From Amycolatopsis taiwanensis DSM 45107 (GTDB taxonomy: Bacteria; Actinomycetota; Actinomycetes; Mycobacteriales; Pseudonocardiaceae): a stretch of 64,000 bases of DNA. Both the position numbers and the translations under genes were made by a program. Numbering within the stretch: position 1 is the first letter of the stretch; each line of letters begins with the position of its first letter. The DNA is taken from the NCBI RefSeq assembly GCF_000519205.1, contig NZ_KI912598.1:112400-176399 (forward strand), in the 5' to 3' direction. Shown one piece after another: positions 27,698 to 35,492 of the stretch. The notes beneath the pieces were generated by a model that did not search any database, was not told where the DNA came from, and worked only from the letters and a program-made list of their open reading frames with translations.

Positions 27698-29571
27698 TGA
27701 GCGCGACCACGACGACGTCCAGACCGCAGGGTGGCGGTGGCGGCGGGTTCGGCCGGATACCCGGTATGACGGCGCCGGTGAGCAAGCCGAAGAGCTTCGG
27801 TTCCTCCGCGCGGCGGTTGATGGGCCGGCTGCGGCCCGAACGGGCCAAGCTGGTGGCGGTGGTCGCGCTGGGCGTGACCAGTATCGGGTTTTCCGTTGCG
27901 GGACCGAAGATTCTGGGCCAGGCCACTGACATCATCTTCAACGGCCTGCTCGGGCGCCTGCGTCACGTGCCCGGCGCGGGCATCGATTTCACGGCGCTGG
28001 CGCACGTATTGGCGTGGGTCATCGGGCTGTACCTGACGTCGTCGGTGTTCAGCTGGGCGCAGGGCTGGTTGCTCAACGGTGTGGTGCAGCGGGTCGTGTA
28101 CCGGCTGCGGTCCGATGTCGAGGACAAGCTGCATCGGTTGCCATTGCGCTATTTCGACGGCCAGCCACGCGGCGAGGTGCTGTCGAGGGTGACCAACGAC
28201 ATCGACAACGTCGCGCAGACGCTGCAACAGACGTTGAGCCAGTTGCTGACCTCCGTGCTGACGGTCCTTGGCGTGCTGGTGATGATGTTCTCGATCTCGC
28301 CGCTGCTGGCGGTGATCGCGCTGCTGGTGATCCCGGCCTCGGCGGTGATCACCGCCCGGATCGGGAAGCGTGCGCAGAAGCTGTTCGTGGCGCAGTGGAA
28401 GAACACCGGTGTCCTCAACTCGCATATCGAGGAGGCGTTCACCGGGCACCAGCTGGTGAAGGTGTTCGGGCGGCAGCGGGAGTCGGAGGCCGAGTTCCGG
28501 CGCCGCAACGACGAGCTGTTCGGCGCGGCGGCGGGCGCGCAGTTCGTGTCCGGGCTGATCATGCCGGCGATGATGTTCCTGTCCAACCTCAGCTACGTCG
28601 TGGTGGCGGTGGTCGGCGGGCTGCGGATCACCTCCGGCGGGATGAGCCTCGGCGAGGTGCAGGCGTTCCTGCAGTACTCGCGGCAGTTCACCCAGCCGCT
28701 GACGCAGGTCGCGTCGATGGCGAACCTGATGCAGTCCGGGGTCGCTTCGGCGGAGCGGGTCTTCGAGCTTCTCGACGCCGAGGAGCAGAAGCCCGACGCC
28801 ACCGACGCCGTGCCGGTCGAGGACCCGGCACAGCGCCGCGGGCGGGTGGAGTTCGAGAACGTGAGCTTCTCCTACCGGACCGACCAGCCGCTCATCGAGA
28901 ACCTGTCGCTGGTCGCGGAACCGGGGCACACGGTGGCGATCGTCGGACCGACCGGGGCCGGGAAGACCACGCTGGTCAACCTGATCATGCGCTTCTACGA
29001 GCTGGACTCGGGCCGGATCACGCTCGACGGCGTGGACATCACGCGGCTGCGCCGAGAAGACCTGCGTTCGCAGGTGGGCATGGTGCTGCAGGACACGTGG
29101 CTGTTCGGCGGCACGATCCGCGACAACATCGCCTACGGCAAGCCGGGCGCGACCGACGAGGAGATCGTCGCCGCGGCGAAGGCGACCTTCGTCGACCGGT
29201 TCGTGCGTACCCTGCCGGACGGCTACGACACGGTGATCGACGACGAGGGCAGCAACGTCAGCGCGGGGGAGAAGCAGTTGCTGACGATCGCCCGCGCCTT
29301 CCTGGCGAGCCCGTCGTTGCTGATCCTCGACGAGGCGACGAGTTCGGTGGACACCAGGACGGAACGCCTGGTGCAGAACGCGATGGCGGCGCTGCGCTCG
29401 TCACGCACGAGCTTCGTCATCGCGCACCGGCTGTCCACGATCCGCGACGCCGACCTCATCCTGGTGATGGAGTCGGGCCAGATCGTGGAACAGGGCACCC
29501 ACGACGAACTGCTCGAAGCCCGCGGCGCCTACTACCGCCTCTACTCGGCGCAGTTCGCCGCCACGGCGTGA
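27697..29571 (+). CDS. ABC exporter half-transporter, catalytic-site subunit
   Basis: 624 residues. A Gly-rich cytosolic N-terminus (~residues 8-25) precedes six helices (~50-350). The nucleotide-binding domain has Walker A GPTGAGKTT, Q-loop VLQDTWLFGG, signature NVSAGEKQLL and Walker B LLILDEATSSVD with the catalytic Glu, plus the switch His in SFVIAHRLSTIRD. The signature reads SAGE where the upstream subunit has SGGQ. With that subunit it should form a heterodimeric exporter. The ATG at 27697 follows GAGGAGG. A strong terminator begins 8 bp after its stop. Confidence 0.92.
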   Translation: MSATTTTSRPQGGGGGGFGRIPGMTAPVSKPKSFGSSARRLMGRLRPERAKLVAVVALGVTSIGFSVAGPKILGQATDIIFNGLLGRLRHVPGAGIDFTALAHVLAWVIGLYLTSSVFSWAQGWLLNGVVQRVVYRLRSDVEDKLHRLPLRYFDGQPRGEVLSRVTNDIDNVAQTLQQTLSQLLTSVLTVLGVLVMMFSISPLLAVIALLVIPASAVITARIGKRAQKLFVAQWKNTGVLNSHIEEAFTGHQLVKVFGRQRESEAEFRRRNDELFGAAAGAQFVSGLIMPAMMFLSNLSYVVVAVVGGLRITSGGMSLGEVQAFLQYSRQFTQPLTQVASMANLMQSGVASAERVFELLDAEEQKPDATDAVPVEDPAQRRGRVEFENVSFSYRTDQPLIENLSLVAEPGHTVAIVGPTGAGKTTLVNLIMRFYELDSGRITLDGVDITRLRREDLRSQVGMVLQDTWLFGGTIRDNIAYGKPGATDEEIVAAAKATFVDRFVRTLPDGYDTVIDDEGSNVSAGEKQLLTIARAFLASPSLLILDEATSSVDTRTERLVQNAMAALRSSRTSFVIAHRLSTIRDADLILVMESGQIVEQGTHDELLEARGAYYRLYSAQFAATA

Positions 29572-29578
29572 AAGAAGG

Positions 29579-29613
29579 CCGGGCCGCTGGGATTTCCCAG
29601 CGGCCCGGTTTTT
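29579..29613 (+). terminator. Rho-independent terminator of the ABC operon
   Basis: CCGGGCCGCTGGG (29579-29591) pairs perfectly with CCCAGCGGCCCGG (29596-29608) around an ATTT loop and is followed by TTTTT. Confidence 0.92.
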
Positions 29614-29630
29614 GCCCGCACTCCGGACGC

Positions 29631-29954
29631 TCAGTGCTCGACGTGCATTTCACCCAGCTCCGACCAGGTGTCCTGGTCGATCCGGGTGTTGATGATGTCC
29701 GGCGTCTTCACCAGGTACTGCGGCAGCTCGGCCTGTGCCTTCTTGAAGTGGTCCGAGTTGACGTGTGCCGCGGCCGCGTCGTCGGCGAAGGCTTCGACCA
29801 GGACGTACTCGTTCGGGTCCTGCAGGCTGCGGGACCAGTCGAACCAGCGGCAGCCGGGCTCGGCACGCGTCGCCTCGGTGAACTCGCGCGTGATCGCGGG
29901 CCAGTTGTCCGCGTGCTCCGGCTTGACCTGCCACTTCACGGTTATGAAGATCAT
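29631..29954 (-). CDS. Antibiotic-biosynthesis-monooxygenase-fold protein (YgiN-like)
   Basis: 107 residues, one ABM (dimeric alpha-beta barrel) domain: IFITVKWQVKPEHADNWPAI at the start, FTEATRAEPGCRWFDWSRSL and YVLVEAFADDAAAAHVNSDH. Members are quinol monooxygenases or act on small aromatic or aldehyde compounds. The ATG at 29954 has an AGGAGG-type ribosome site (GAGGAGGACAG). It faces the ABC operon's terminator. The substrate is unknown. Confidence 0.82.
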   Translation of the reverse strand: MIFITVKWQVKPEHADNWPAITREFTEATRAEPGCRWFDWSRSLQDPNEYVLVEAFADDAAAAHVNSDHFKKAQAELPQYLVKTPDIINTRIDQDTWSELGEMHVEH

Positions 29955-30072
29955 CTGTCCTCCTCGTCGGCTCGCAGGTCCACTTCTGTCAGGGTAGTCA
30001 GCACCCGTGGTTCTTCGACTCCACCAACGAGCTGTACCGCGAGAACGGCAAGCAGCGTGTGGCCTGCCGGGC

Positions 30073-30519
30073 TCACAAGGGAAGCTTGAACCCGGCGTGG
30101 GTTTGCTGGAAGCCGAGGCGCTCATAGAAGCGGTGCGCGTCGACGCGGGAGGAGTCCGAAGTGAGCTGGACGAGCGCGCACCCGCGGCCGCGGGCCTCGT
30201 TGATCGCCCATTTCATCAGGGTCGCGCCGAGCCCGCCCCCGCGCCGGTCGGCCCGGACGCGAACGGCTTCGACGAGCGCGCGGGTGGCGCCACGCCGCGA
30301 AAGCCCGGGAATGAAGGTGATCTGCAGCGTCCCGATCACCTCACCCCCGTCGTCGAGGACCGCGAGCAACTGGTTCGGGTCGGCGTCGATCGAGGCGAAG
30401 GCATCGAGATAGGGCCGGAGATCGTCGAGCGACTCCCGCTTGGCGCCCAGCTGGTCGTCGGCGATCAGCCGCACGATGGCCGCCACGTCGTCTTGCTGCG
30501 CGCGCCTGATGTCGATCAT
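30073..30519 (-). CDS. GNAT N-acetyltransferase
   Basis: 148 residues with the full GNAT core: an N-terminal IDIRRAQQDDVAAIVRLI strand-helix, a VIGTLQITFIPGLSRRGATR beta hairpin, acetyl-CoA loop VRADRRGGGLGATLMKWAI, and VQLTSDSSRVDAHRFYERLG near the end. It transfers acetyl from acetyl-CoA to an amine; the acceptor is unknown. Its start codon is directly followed upstream by a 42-bp sequence that copies the 3' end of the MBL gene ending at 31533. Confidence 0.88.
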   Translation of the reverse strand: MIDIRRAQQDDVAAIVRLIADDQLGAKRESLDDLRPYLDAFASIDADPNQLLAVLDDGGEVIGTLQITFIPGLSRRGATRALVEAVRVRADRRGGGLGATLMKWAINEARGRGCALVQLTSDSSRVDAHRFYERLGFQQTHAGFKLPL

Positions 30520-30520
30520 G

Positions 30521-30562
30521 AGTCAATCCACTCGGTAGAGCCGCACGCCCGATTCCCCGGTG
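30521..30562. repeat. Copy of the MBL-fold gene 3' end (pair with 31530-31571)
   Basis: GAGTCA followed by CGGTAGAGCCGCACGCCCGA and TTCC-CGGT occurs at 30521-30562 and at 31530-31571, with differences in the 8 bases between GAGTCA and CGGTAG and one more base. The second copy is the real end (GVRLYRLG stop) of the MBL-fold gene; the first has no gene attached. The two bracket the vapBC block (30563-31529). Confidence 0.75.
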
Positions 30563-30595
30563 ATGGGGTGGCGATGCCGCCCGCGCACCAGCGGT

Positions 30596-31051
30596 TCACT
30601 CGGCTGTGTCGTCATCGGGCGGAACTGGCGCGATGATCTCGATGGTCGGGAAGTACGTGCGATACCGGCGGGCATCACGGGTCAGCAACCGATAGCCCGC
30701 TATCGCGGCGTGCGCCCCGACGTAGAAGTCTGGTAGGGGTGATCGCTTGTCACCACCATTGCGGCGGTACCGGAGGAACGCCTTCCCGGCGGCGAAGCCG
30801 GCCAGGTAGGGCAGCTGCTCCCGCTCGTAGTCGCCGGCCGGGAGCAACTCGTCCAACTCCTCGACGGTCTCGTAGCCGACCGAGACCTCGGCGTAGACCA
30901 GGGGATTGATCACGACCCGGCTGGTGTCCATGGCTGCCGCGATCTGCCCGGCCGACCAGTCGGCCCACTGTTCGTCGCCGGTGATGACGTCCAGCAGCAC
31001 GCAAGAGTCCAGCAGGGTGGTGGGCCGAATGGCCGCGGGGTCACTCGCCAC
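30596..31051 (-). CDS. vapC: VapC-type PIN-domain ribonuclease toxin
   Basis: 151 residues from a GTG at 31051. The PIN acidic residues are in place: TTLLDSCVLLDVITGDEQW (first Asp), PLVYAEVSVGYE (Glu), SPLPDFYVGAHAA (Asp) and LLTRDARRYRTYFP (Asp). VapC toxins cleave tRNA or rRNA when free of the antitoxin. The upstream vapB overlaps by 11 bp, so the pair is one transcript. Direct repeats around the block suggest a late insertion. A decayed second PIN gene lies at 39232-39512. Confidence 0.88.
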   Translation of the reverse strand: MASDPAAIRPTTLLDSCVLLDVITGDEQWADWSAGQIAAAMDTSRVVINPLVYAEVSVGYETVEELDELLPAGDYEREQLPYLAGFAAGKAFLRYRRNGGDKRSPLPDFYVGAHAAIAGYRLLTRDARRYRTYFPTIEIIAPVPPDDDTAE

Positions 31052-31280
31052 GAAGCAGCGCCATGATCTCGTCGGTGCTCATGCCGGCCACGTCCCGGCC
31101 GGTCGCCGTGTTCCGGAGCCGCCGTACCAGCCGTTGCCCCCTGCTTTCCGCCCCCTCGGAACGCACTATCCGCAGCGTGGCGTCGACCTCGACCACCTCG
31201 ACTTCGTCACCGGCATGCAGGCCGTACTTGGCTCGCAGGTGCGCCGGGATCGTCACCTGTCCCTTGCTGTTCAGCAGCAT
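31041..31280 (-). CDS. vapB: VapB-type antitoxin, AbrB/SpoVT domain
   Basis: 79 residues. The N-terminal swapped-hairpin domain reads LLNSKGQVTIPAHLRAKYGL, then HAGDEVEVVEVDATLRIV, typical of AbrB/MazE-like antitoxins that bind their own operator as dimers. The C-terminal part (GRDVAGMSTDEIMALLRGE) would mask the VapC active site. The ATG at 31280 is preferred over an earlier start at 31322 because GGGGGGAGG lies 8 nt upstream. A perfect palindrome at 31307-31329 sits just before the gene. Confidence 0.87.
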   Translation of the reverse strand: MLLNSKGQVTIPAHLRAKYGLHAGDEVEVVEVDATLRIVRSEGAESRGQRLVRRLRNTATGRDVAGMSTDEIMALLRGE

Positions 31281-31306
31281 GACACTCGCCTCCCCCCCTG
31301 TTGCAC

Positions 31307-31329
31307 GTATTACGCCTACCACGTAATAC
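31307..31329. promoter_or_regulatory. VapBC operator palindrome
   Basis: GTATTACG (31307-31314) and CGTAATAC (31322-31329) are perfect inverted repeats with a 7-nt spacer, 27 bp upstream of the vapB start. VapB/AbrB-type antitoxins autoregulate through such sites. The flanking 200 bp up to 31530 contain no gene that can be recognised. Confidence 0.65.
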
Positions 31330-31532
31330 TACCTCGCTCATCAGTCTGTGTCGTGGCATGAAGACCCGCAGGTCATCGGGTGAGGAATTCCAGGCACGAG
31401 GTTCATGGTGACCAGTTACGGATGGTCGCTTTCCATGATGTGTCTGCTGGTGGGCGTACTCAGGTGTTCCACAAAGGACGGAAACTCCGGCGAGCCCGGG
31501 TCCAGGACCTGACGGAGGATGCCGGTCACGAG

Positions 31533-32612
31533 TCAGCCCAGCCGGTAGAGCCGCACGCCCGATTCCTCGGTCGCGGCGAGTTTTCCCTGGTGTACCAACA
31601 GGTCCAGGTGCGCGCCGGTCTCGTTGACCGCGAGCATCTGGTTGAACGGGTCGAGTTCGCCGAGCCGGCGCCGGCGGCGGGTCCAGGCCAGGCGCAGCGC
31701 CGCTTCGTAGGCCGTGGTCGCCCCCTGCTCGATGGTCTCCGCCGTTCGTGCCAGGCGTTCCTCGTGGTGGTCCAGCAACTCGTCGATGCGCTGATGCACG
31801 CTGTCGGAAACCTTGCCGTGCGCCGGGAGCATCCGGCGATCGGGCATCCCGCGCACCAGGCGCAGCGAGTCGAGGAAGTCGCGCAGCGGCAGTTCGGCGC
31901 CTCCCGGCTGGAAGCCGATGGACGGCGTGATGTGGGGGAGAACGTGGTCTCCGGTGAACATCAGGCCGGCTGCGCCGTCGTCGAAGACGACGTGTCCCGC
32001 GGTGTGTCCCGGGGTGTGCACGACATCGAGGTCGCGTCCCGGGAGCACGCTGCGCCTGCCCGGGGTCAGCCACTCGTCGGGGGTCTCCCAGATCATCGCG
32101 TCGGTGTTGCGCCTCATCCCACCGAACATCTGCCGCAACGTGTCGACGACCGGGTCGGCACCGGCCCGGTGGAGCTGGCCGAGCTGGGTGGCCATCGGCA
32201 GCGCGTCCGGGTCGGCGCACAGCTCGAGCGACGCCTGCTCGAGCTCGCCGAGCGCGATCTTGCCGCCGAACTCGCGGCGCAGCGCCACGGCCTGGGTGTA
32301 GTGGTCGCGGTGGACGTGGGTCACCAGGAACTGGCTGATGTCGCCGAGTCCCGCGCCGATCCCGTGCAGCGCCGTGGCCAGCTGCTCGCGTGCCTGGTCC
32401 AGCGCCCAGCCCGAGTCGATCAGCACCAGATCGGAGCCGTCCGTCAGGGCGTAGACGTTCACCGCGCGCAGCCCGTCGTTGGGCAGGGGCAGGGGAATCC
32501 GGTACACGCCGGGCGCCACGACGTAGATTCCGGGCTCGGTCCAGGCGCGGGCGTCATCCTCGGCGATGGGTTCCACGGACTCACTTTCGGGCGCGGCGCG
32601 GTGGATGTCCAC
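31533..32612 (-). CDS. MBL-fold metallo-hydrolase with C-terminal winged helix
   Basis: 359 residues. The zinc motif is THVHRDHYTQAVAL (H-x-H-x-D-H), then HTPGHTAGHVVF, a GDHVLP Asp and MLPAHGKVSD for the remaining ligands. The C-terminal ~80 residues (AWTRRRRRLGELDPFNQMLA, then NETGAHLDLLVHQGKLAA) form the winged helix seen in glyoxalase II-like LACTB2-type proteins. It may hydrolyse a thioester, lactone or nucleic acid; the substrate is not evident. It is followed upstream by the scramblase-like gene (21-bp gap), so the two may be co-transcribed. Confidence 0.88.
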   Translation of the reverse strand: MDIHRAAPESESVEPIAEDDARAWTEPGIYVVAPGVYRIPLPLPNDGLRAVNVYALTDGSDLVLIDSGWALDQAREQLATALHGIGAGLGDISQFLVTHVHRDHYTQAVALRREFGGKIALGELEQASLELCADPDALPMATQLGQLHRAGADPVVDTLRQMFGGMRRNTDAMIWETPDEWLTPGRRSVLPGRDLDVVHTPGHTAGHVVFDDGAAGLMFTGDHVLPHITPSIGFQPGGAELPLRDFLDSLRLVRGMPDRRMLPAHGKVSDSVHQRIDELLDHHEERLARTAETIEQGATTAYEAALRLAWTRRRRRLGELDPFNQMLAVNETGAHLDLLVHQGKLAATEESGVRLYRLG

Positions 32613-32633
32613 CTGCCCACGGTGAGACGCCCG

Positions 32634-33260
32634 TCACTTGTTCCGTTCGTCCTGCTTGAGTGCGGTGTCTATGGTCAATGCCGAGGCGACCACCATGCTG
32701 GCGAGCGGGCCGGCGACGTTCCGGTGCATCTCGACGACATAGCTGTCCGCCGTCGCGAACTCCTCCTTCACCAGGTCGCCGAAGGCCTTGGTGACCCGGG
32801 CGAGTTCGGCGCCGGTGTCGTCGATGATCGAGAAGTCCCACGCGCACCAGTTCTCCGCCTGTATGCCGCCGATGGTCCGACCCTGCGTGACGAATGAGAA
32901 ACGGATACCGCCGAGTTCGCTCTCCTGGACGATTTCGCCGATCGGGGTCTCGTCCGCCCGGGTCACCATGAAGCGCGATTCGAGCGTTTTCGCCGGCCGC
33001 GTGACCTTCACCACGACACTGCCGCCCATATCCCGTACTTCGAAAGTTCGAGTCCGGCATTTGTTGTATTTGGGCAGAATTCGAATCAATTTCTGCAGCC
33101 GGGTCAGGTTGACCTCGACCACGCTGCCCAGCGGCCGGCCGTGCTGGTCGAAGACGCCGAATTCGGCGGAGGCCTCGATCAGCCTCGCCTTCTGGCGTAC
33201 CACCAGGACCGGCTCGGTGAACAGCGTGCCACCACCGGCCTGCCGCGAATGACTAGTCAT
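32634..33260 (-). CDS. Phospholipid-scramblase/LURP-one-like protein
   Basis: 208 residues from the ATG at 33260. The sequence is the twelve-stranded tubby-like barrel of scramblase-related proteins: LVVRQKARLIEASAEFGVFD, RPLGSVVEVNLTRLQKLIRI, FEVRDMGGSVVVKVTRP, WDFSIIDDTGAELARVTKAF, with a C-terminal hydrophobic helix (PLASMVVASALTIDTAL). Bacterial members have no settled function; they are thought to sit at the membrane. Codons in the middle (AAATTCGGA-like) are slightly less GC-biased than its neighbours. Confidence 0.75.
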   Translation of the reverse strand: MTSHSRQAGGGTLFTEPVLVVRQKARLIEASAEFGVFDQHGRPLGSVVEVNLTRLQKLIRILPKYNKCRTRTFEVRDMGGSVVVKVTRPAKTLESRFMVTRADETPIGEIVQESELGGIRFSFVTQGRTIGGIQAENWCAWDFSIIDDTGAELARVTKAFGDLVKEEFATADSYVVEMHRNVAGPLASMVVASALTIDTALKQDERNK

Positions 33261-33338
33261 ACGTGTACAGCGTAGCGAGGCAAAAGCCATGGTGGGAGCA
33301 CTCTGGCGAATTGCGCGGAAATGTCGGAATTCGGGGTG

Positions 33339-34175
33339 TTAATCCGTGCCGCTTTCGTTTATCAGCCGGTCGAGCTCGCGCCGCAACAATCCCAGGCGGG
33401 CGTCGGCCAGCAGTGGAATCTCCCGGCGCCGCCGGCGTACCGCGAGCGGATCGATCTCGACCACGGACAGCGCCTCCTCCCAGGTCGGCGCCATCGCCAC
33501 CACCGAGCCCCACGGGTCGACCACCCGCGACCCACCCCAGAACCGCACGCCGGCCTCGTCTCCCACCCGGTTGACGAAGATCACCCAGCACTGCTGCATG
33601 CGCGCGGTGAAGGTGAGCAGGTCGTGCCAGTACTCGGCCGGGTCGAACGAGCCGCCGGTGAGTTTGGCCGCCGAGTTGGTGGGCACGATGAGGATTTCCG
33701 CCCCGTCCTGCGCGGCGAGCCAGGGCAGCATCGGCTGCCAGGCGTCGTTGCAGATCAGCGTCGCCATCCGGGCGAAGCGGGTGTCGAAGGCGCGCACGTG
33801 CTGGCCCGGGCTCGCGTGCTTGCGTTCCTCCCAGATCAGGTAGTTGGGGAGGTAGAGCTTGCGGTGGTTGTGCACCAGTTCGCCGTTGGAGAGGTACAGC
33901 GCCGAGTTGTGCCGCCGGATCCGGCCGTCCTCCAGCAGGCCGATCACCACGTCCGGCCCGTGCCGCGACAGCTCGGCGAGCCGCGCGTCGTCGGGCCACA
34001 GCGAGATGTCGTCGGCCAACTGACCGAGCGCGTAGCCGGTCAGGCTCAACTCGGGGAAGACCACGAGGCCGGCGCCCTGGGCGGCCGCCTCCTTGATCAG
34101 CCGTTCGGCCGACGTCAGGTTTCCCGCCACGTCACCGAGACGGCAGTCCGTCTGCGCCAGGGCCACCCTCATCAC
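33339..34175 (-). CDS. Carbon-nitrogen hydrolase (nitrilase superfamily)
   Basis: 278 residues with the Glu-Lys-Cys triad: LVVFPELSLTGYALGQLADD (Glu), NHRKLYLPNYLIWEERKHAS (Lys) and MATLICNDAWQPMLPWLAAQ (Cys). The ICNDAWQPMLPWLAAQDGA stretch resembles NAD-synthetase-amidase-like and amidohydrolase branches that cleave amides. No synthetase domain is attached. The start is ATG-ATG at 34175/34172. The amide substrate is unknown. Confidence 0.85.
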   Translation of the reverse strand: MMRVALAQTDCRLGDVAGNLTSAERLIKEAAAQGAGLVVFPELSLTGYALGQLADDISLWPDDARLAELSRHGPDVVIGLLEDGRIRRHNSALYLSNGELVHNHRKLYLPNYLIWEERKHASPGQHVRAFDTRFARMATLICNDAWQPMLPWLAAQDGAEILIVPTNSAAKLTGGSFDPAEYWHDLLTFTARMQQCWVIFVNRVGDEAGVRFWGGSRVVDPWGSVVAMAPTWEEALSVVEIDPLAVRRRRREIPLLADARLGLLRRELDRLINESGTD

Positions 34176-34343
34176 CGTTCACCTCCTGGGCTCGATTCTG
34201 CGCTCTTTCCGGGTACCGCGATGGCCACCGCGGACGTTCCGCCGCTGTTGTTCGGAACGTGTGCGGGTAGCCGGGTCGTCACTTCCGTGGTCGGCCGCCG
34301 GTCGAGGACGACGGCGGCCGGCCTCCCCGCCCCCACAAGGCGG

Positions 34344-34397
34344 AGTGTCTGGGGGCTTGCCCCCAGCCGGGGTATGGGGGGCGGAGCCCCCGCAGGA
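34344..34397 (+). repeat. Double-palindrome element, copy 2
   Basis: GTCTGGGGGCTTGCCCCCAG, then CCGGGGTATGGGGGGCGGAG and CCCCCGCAGGAC, has the same layout and ~85 percent of the bases of the element at 19727-19780. It lies in the 287-bp gap between the divergent nitrilase and MetE-like genes. AGTGT occurs on both sides (34343-ish and 34389-ish), too short to call a target duplication. Confidence 0.7.
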
Positions 34398-34462
34398 CAG
34401 TGTTGTCTCCGCTACCACTGTGCCCATCTCGCCTTCGAACAACGTTCCGTCACAATTGTGGT

Positions 34463-35482
34463 GTGAGTGAACACGCCTGGCCTCGCGGCGCCGCGACCGG
34501 GATCGGTTCCATGCCGGGCACCGATCCCGCCGAAGCCGCCGCCATCGTCCTCGGCGAACTGCCAGAGTTTCCACACCTGCCCGAGCTGCCCGCACGCGGG
34601 GTAGGCGCCGACCTGCTCGGCCGCACCGCCGCGCTGCTGGTCGACCTGGCGGTCGAGGTGGTGCCCACCGGCTACCGGGTCGCCGCGCGACCGGGACGGG
34701 ATCACCGCCGCGGGGTCGACCTGCTCCGCTGGGATCTCGACGCGCTGAACGACGCCCGGCCGCCGGTGCTCAAGACCCAGCTCGCCGGACCGTGGACCCT
34801 CGCCGCGGGCATCGAACTGCCCCGCGGCCACCGCGTACTGACCGACCGTGGCGCGGTCCGCGAGTTCACCGAGTCCATGCTGGAGGGCTTGGCCGCTCAC
34901 GTGGCCGAGCTGACCGCCCGCACCGGCGCTCGGGTCGTCGTCCAGTTCGACGAGCCCATGCTGCCCGACGTGCTGGCCGGGGCGCTGCCCACGCCGTCGG
35001 GATACGGCACCGTGGGCGCGGTCGCGGCGGCCGAGGCGCAGGATCTGCTCAGCACCGTGGTCGCCCGCGCGGGCGAGATCACCGGCCAACCCGTCGTCGT
35101 GCACAGCTGCGCGCCGAAGCCGCCCATCGCGCTGCTGCGCGCGGCCGGAGCCGGCGGGATCGCGCTGGACGCGACGCTGCTCGGCGGGGTACCCGCGAAA
35201 CTCCTCGACGAGCTGGGCGAGGCATGGGACAGCGGGACGACGTTGTTCCTCGGCTTGGTCCCGGCGCTCGAGCCGGAGCAGCCGCCGACGCTGCGCGACG
35301 TCGCGACACCCGCGTTTCAGCTGGTGGACCGGCTGGGCTTCAACCGCTCGATCCTGGCCGATCGCGCCGTGCCGACCCCCACCTGCGGCTTTGCCGGCGC
35401 CACGAACTCCTGGCTGCGGCGGGCGCTCTCGCTGACCCGCGATCTGGGCAAGGCGTTCGTGGAGCCGCCGGAAGGCTGGTAG
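34463..35482 (+). CDS. MetE-like methyltransferase/UROD-fold protein (Rv3015c-type)
   Basis: 339 residues from the GTG at 34463. The fold is that of the C-terminal half of cobalamin-independent methionine synthase. The zinc ligands have counterparts: VVHSCAPKPP (His-x-Cys) and PTPTCGFAGA (Cys), with VVQFDEPMLPD in the substrate region. At half the size of MetE it lacks the N-terminal domain, so it is either a core methionine-synthase-like enzyme using another methyl donor or a corrinoid-linked methyltransferase. Equivalent to Rv3015c, beside ligA as in mycobacteria. Confidence 0.8.
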   Translation: MSEHAWPRGAATGIGSMPGTDPAEAAAIVLGELPEFPHLPELPARGVGADLLGRTAALLVDLAVEVVPTGYRVAARPGRDHRRGVDLLRWDLDALNDARPPVLKTQLAGPWTLAAGIELPRGHRVLTDRGAVREFTESMLEGLAAHVAELTARTGARVVVQFDEPMLPDVLAGALPTPSGYGTVGAVAAAEAQDLLSTVVARAGEITGQPVVVHSCAPKPPIALLRAAGAGGIALDATLLGGVPAKLLDELGEAWDSGTTLFLGLVPALEPEQPPTLRDVATPAFQLVDRLGFNRSILADRAVPTPTCGFAGATNSWLRRALSLTRDLGKAFVEPPEGW

Positions 35483-35492
35483 TACTTGCAGG

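Noticed and set aside
31330-31530. Small minus-strand gene between vapB and the MBL gene
   Set aside because: The frame has no ribosome site, overlaps the vapB operator in the longest version, and resembles nothing known.
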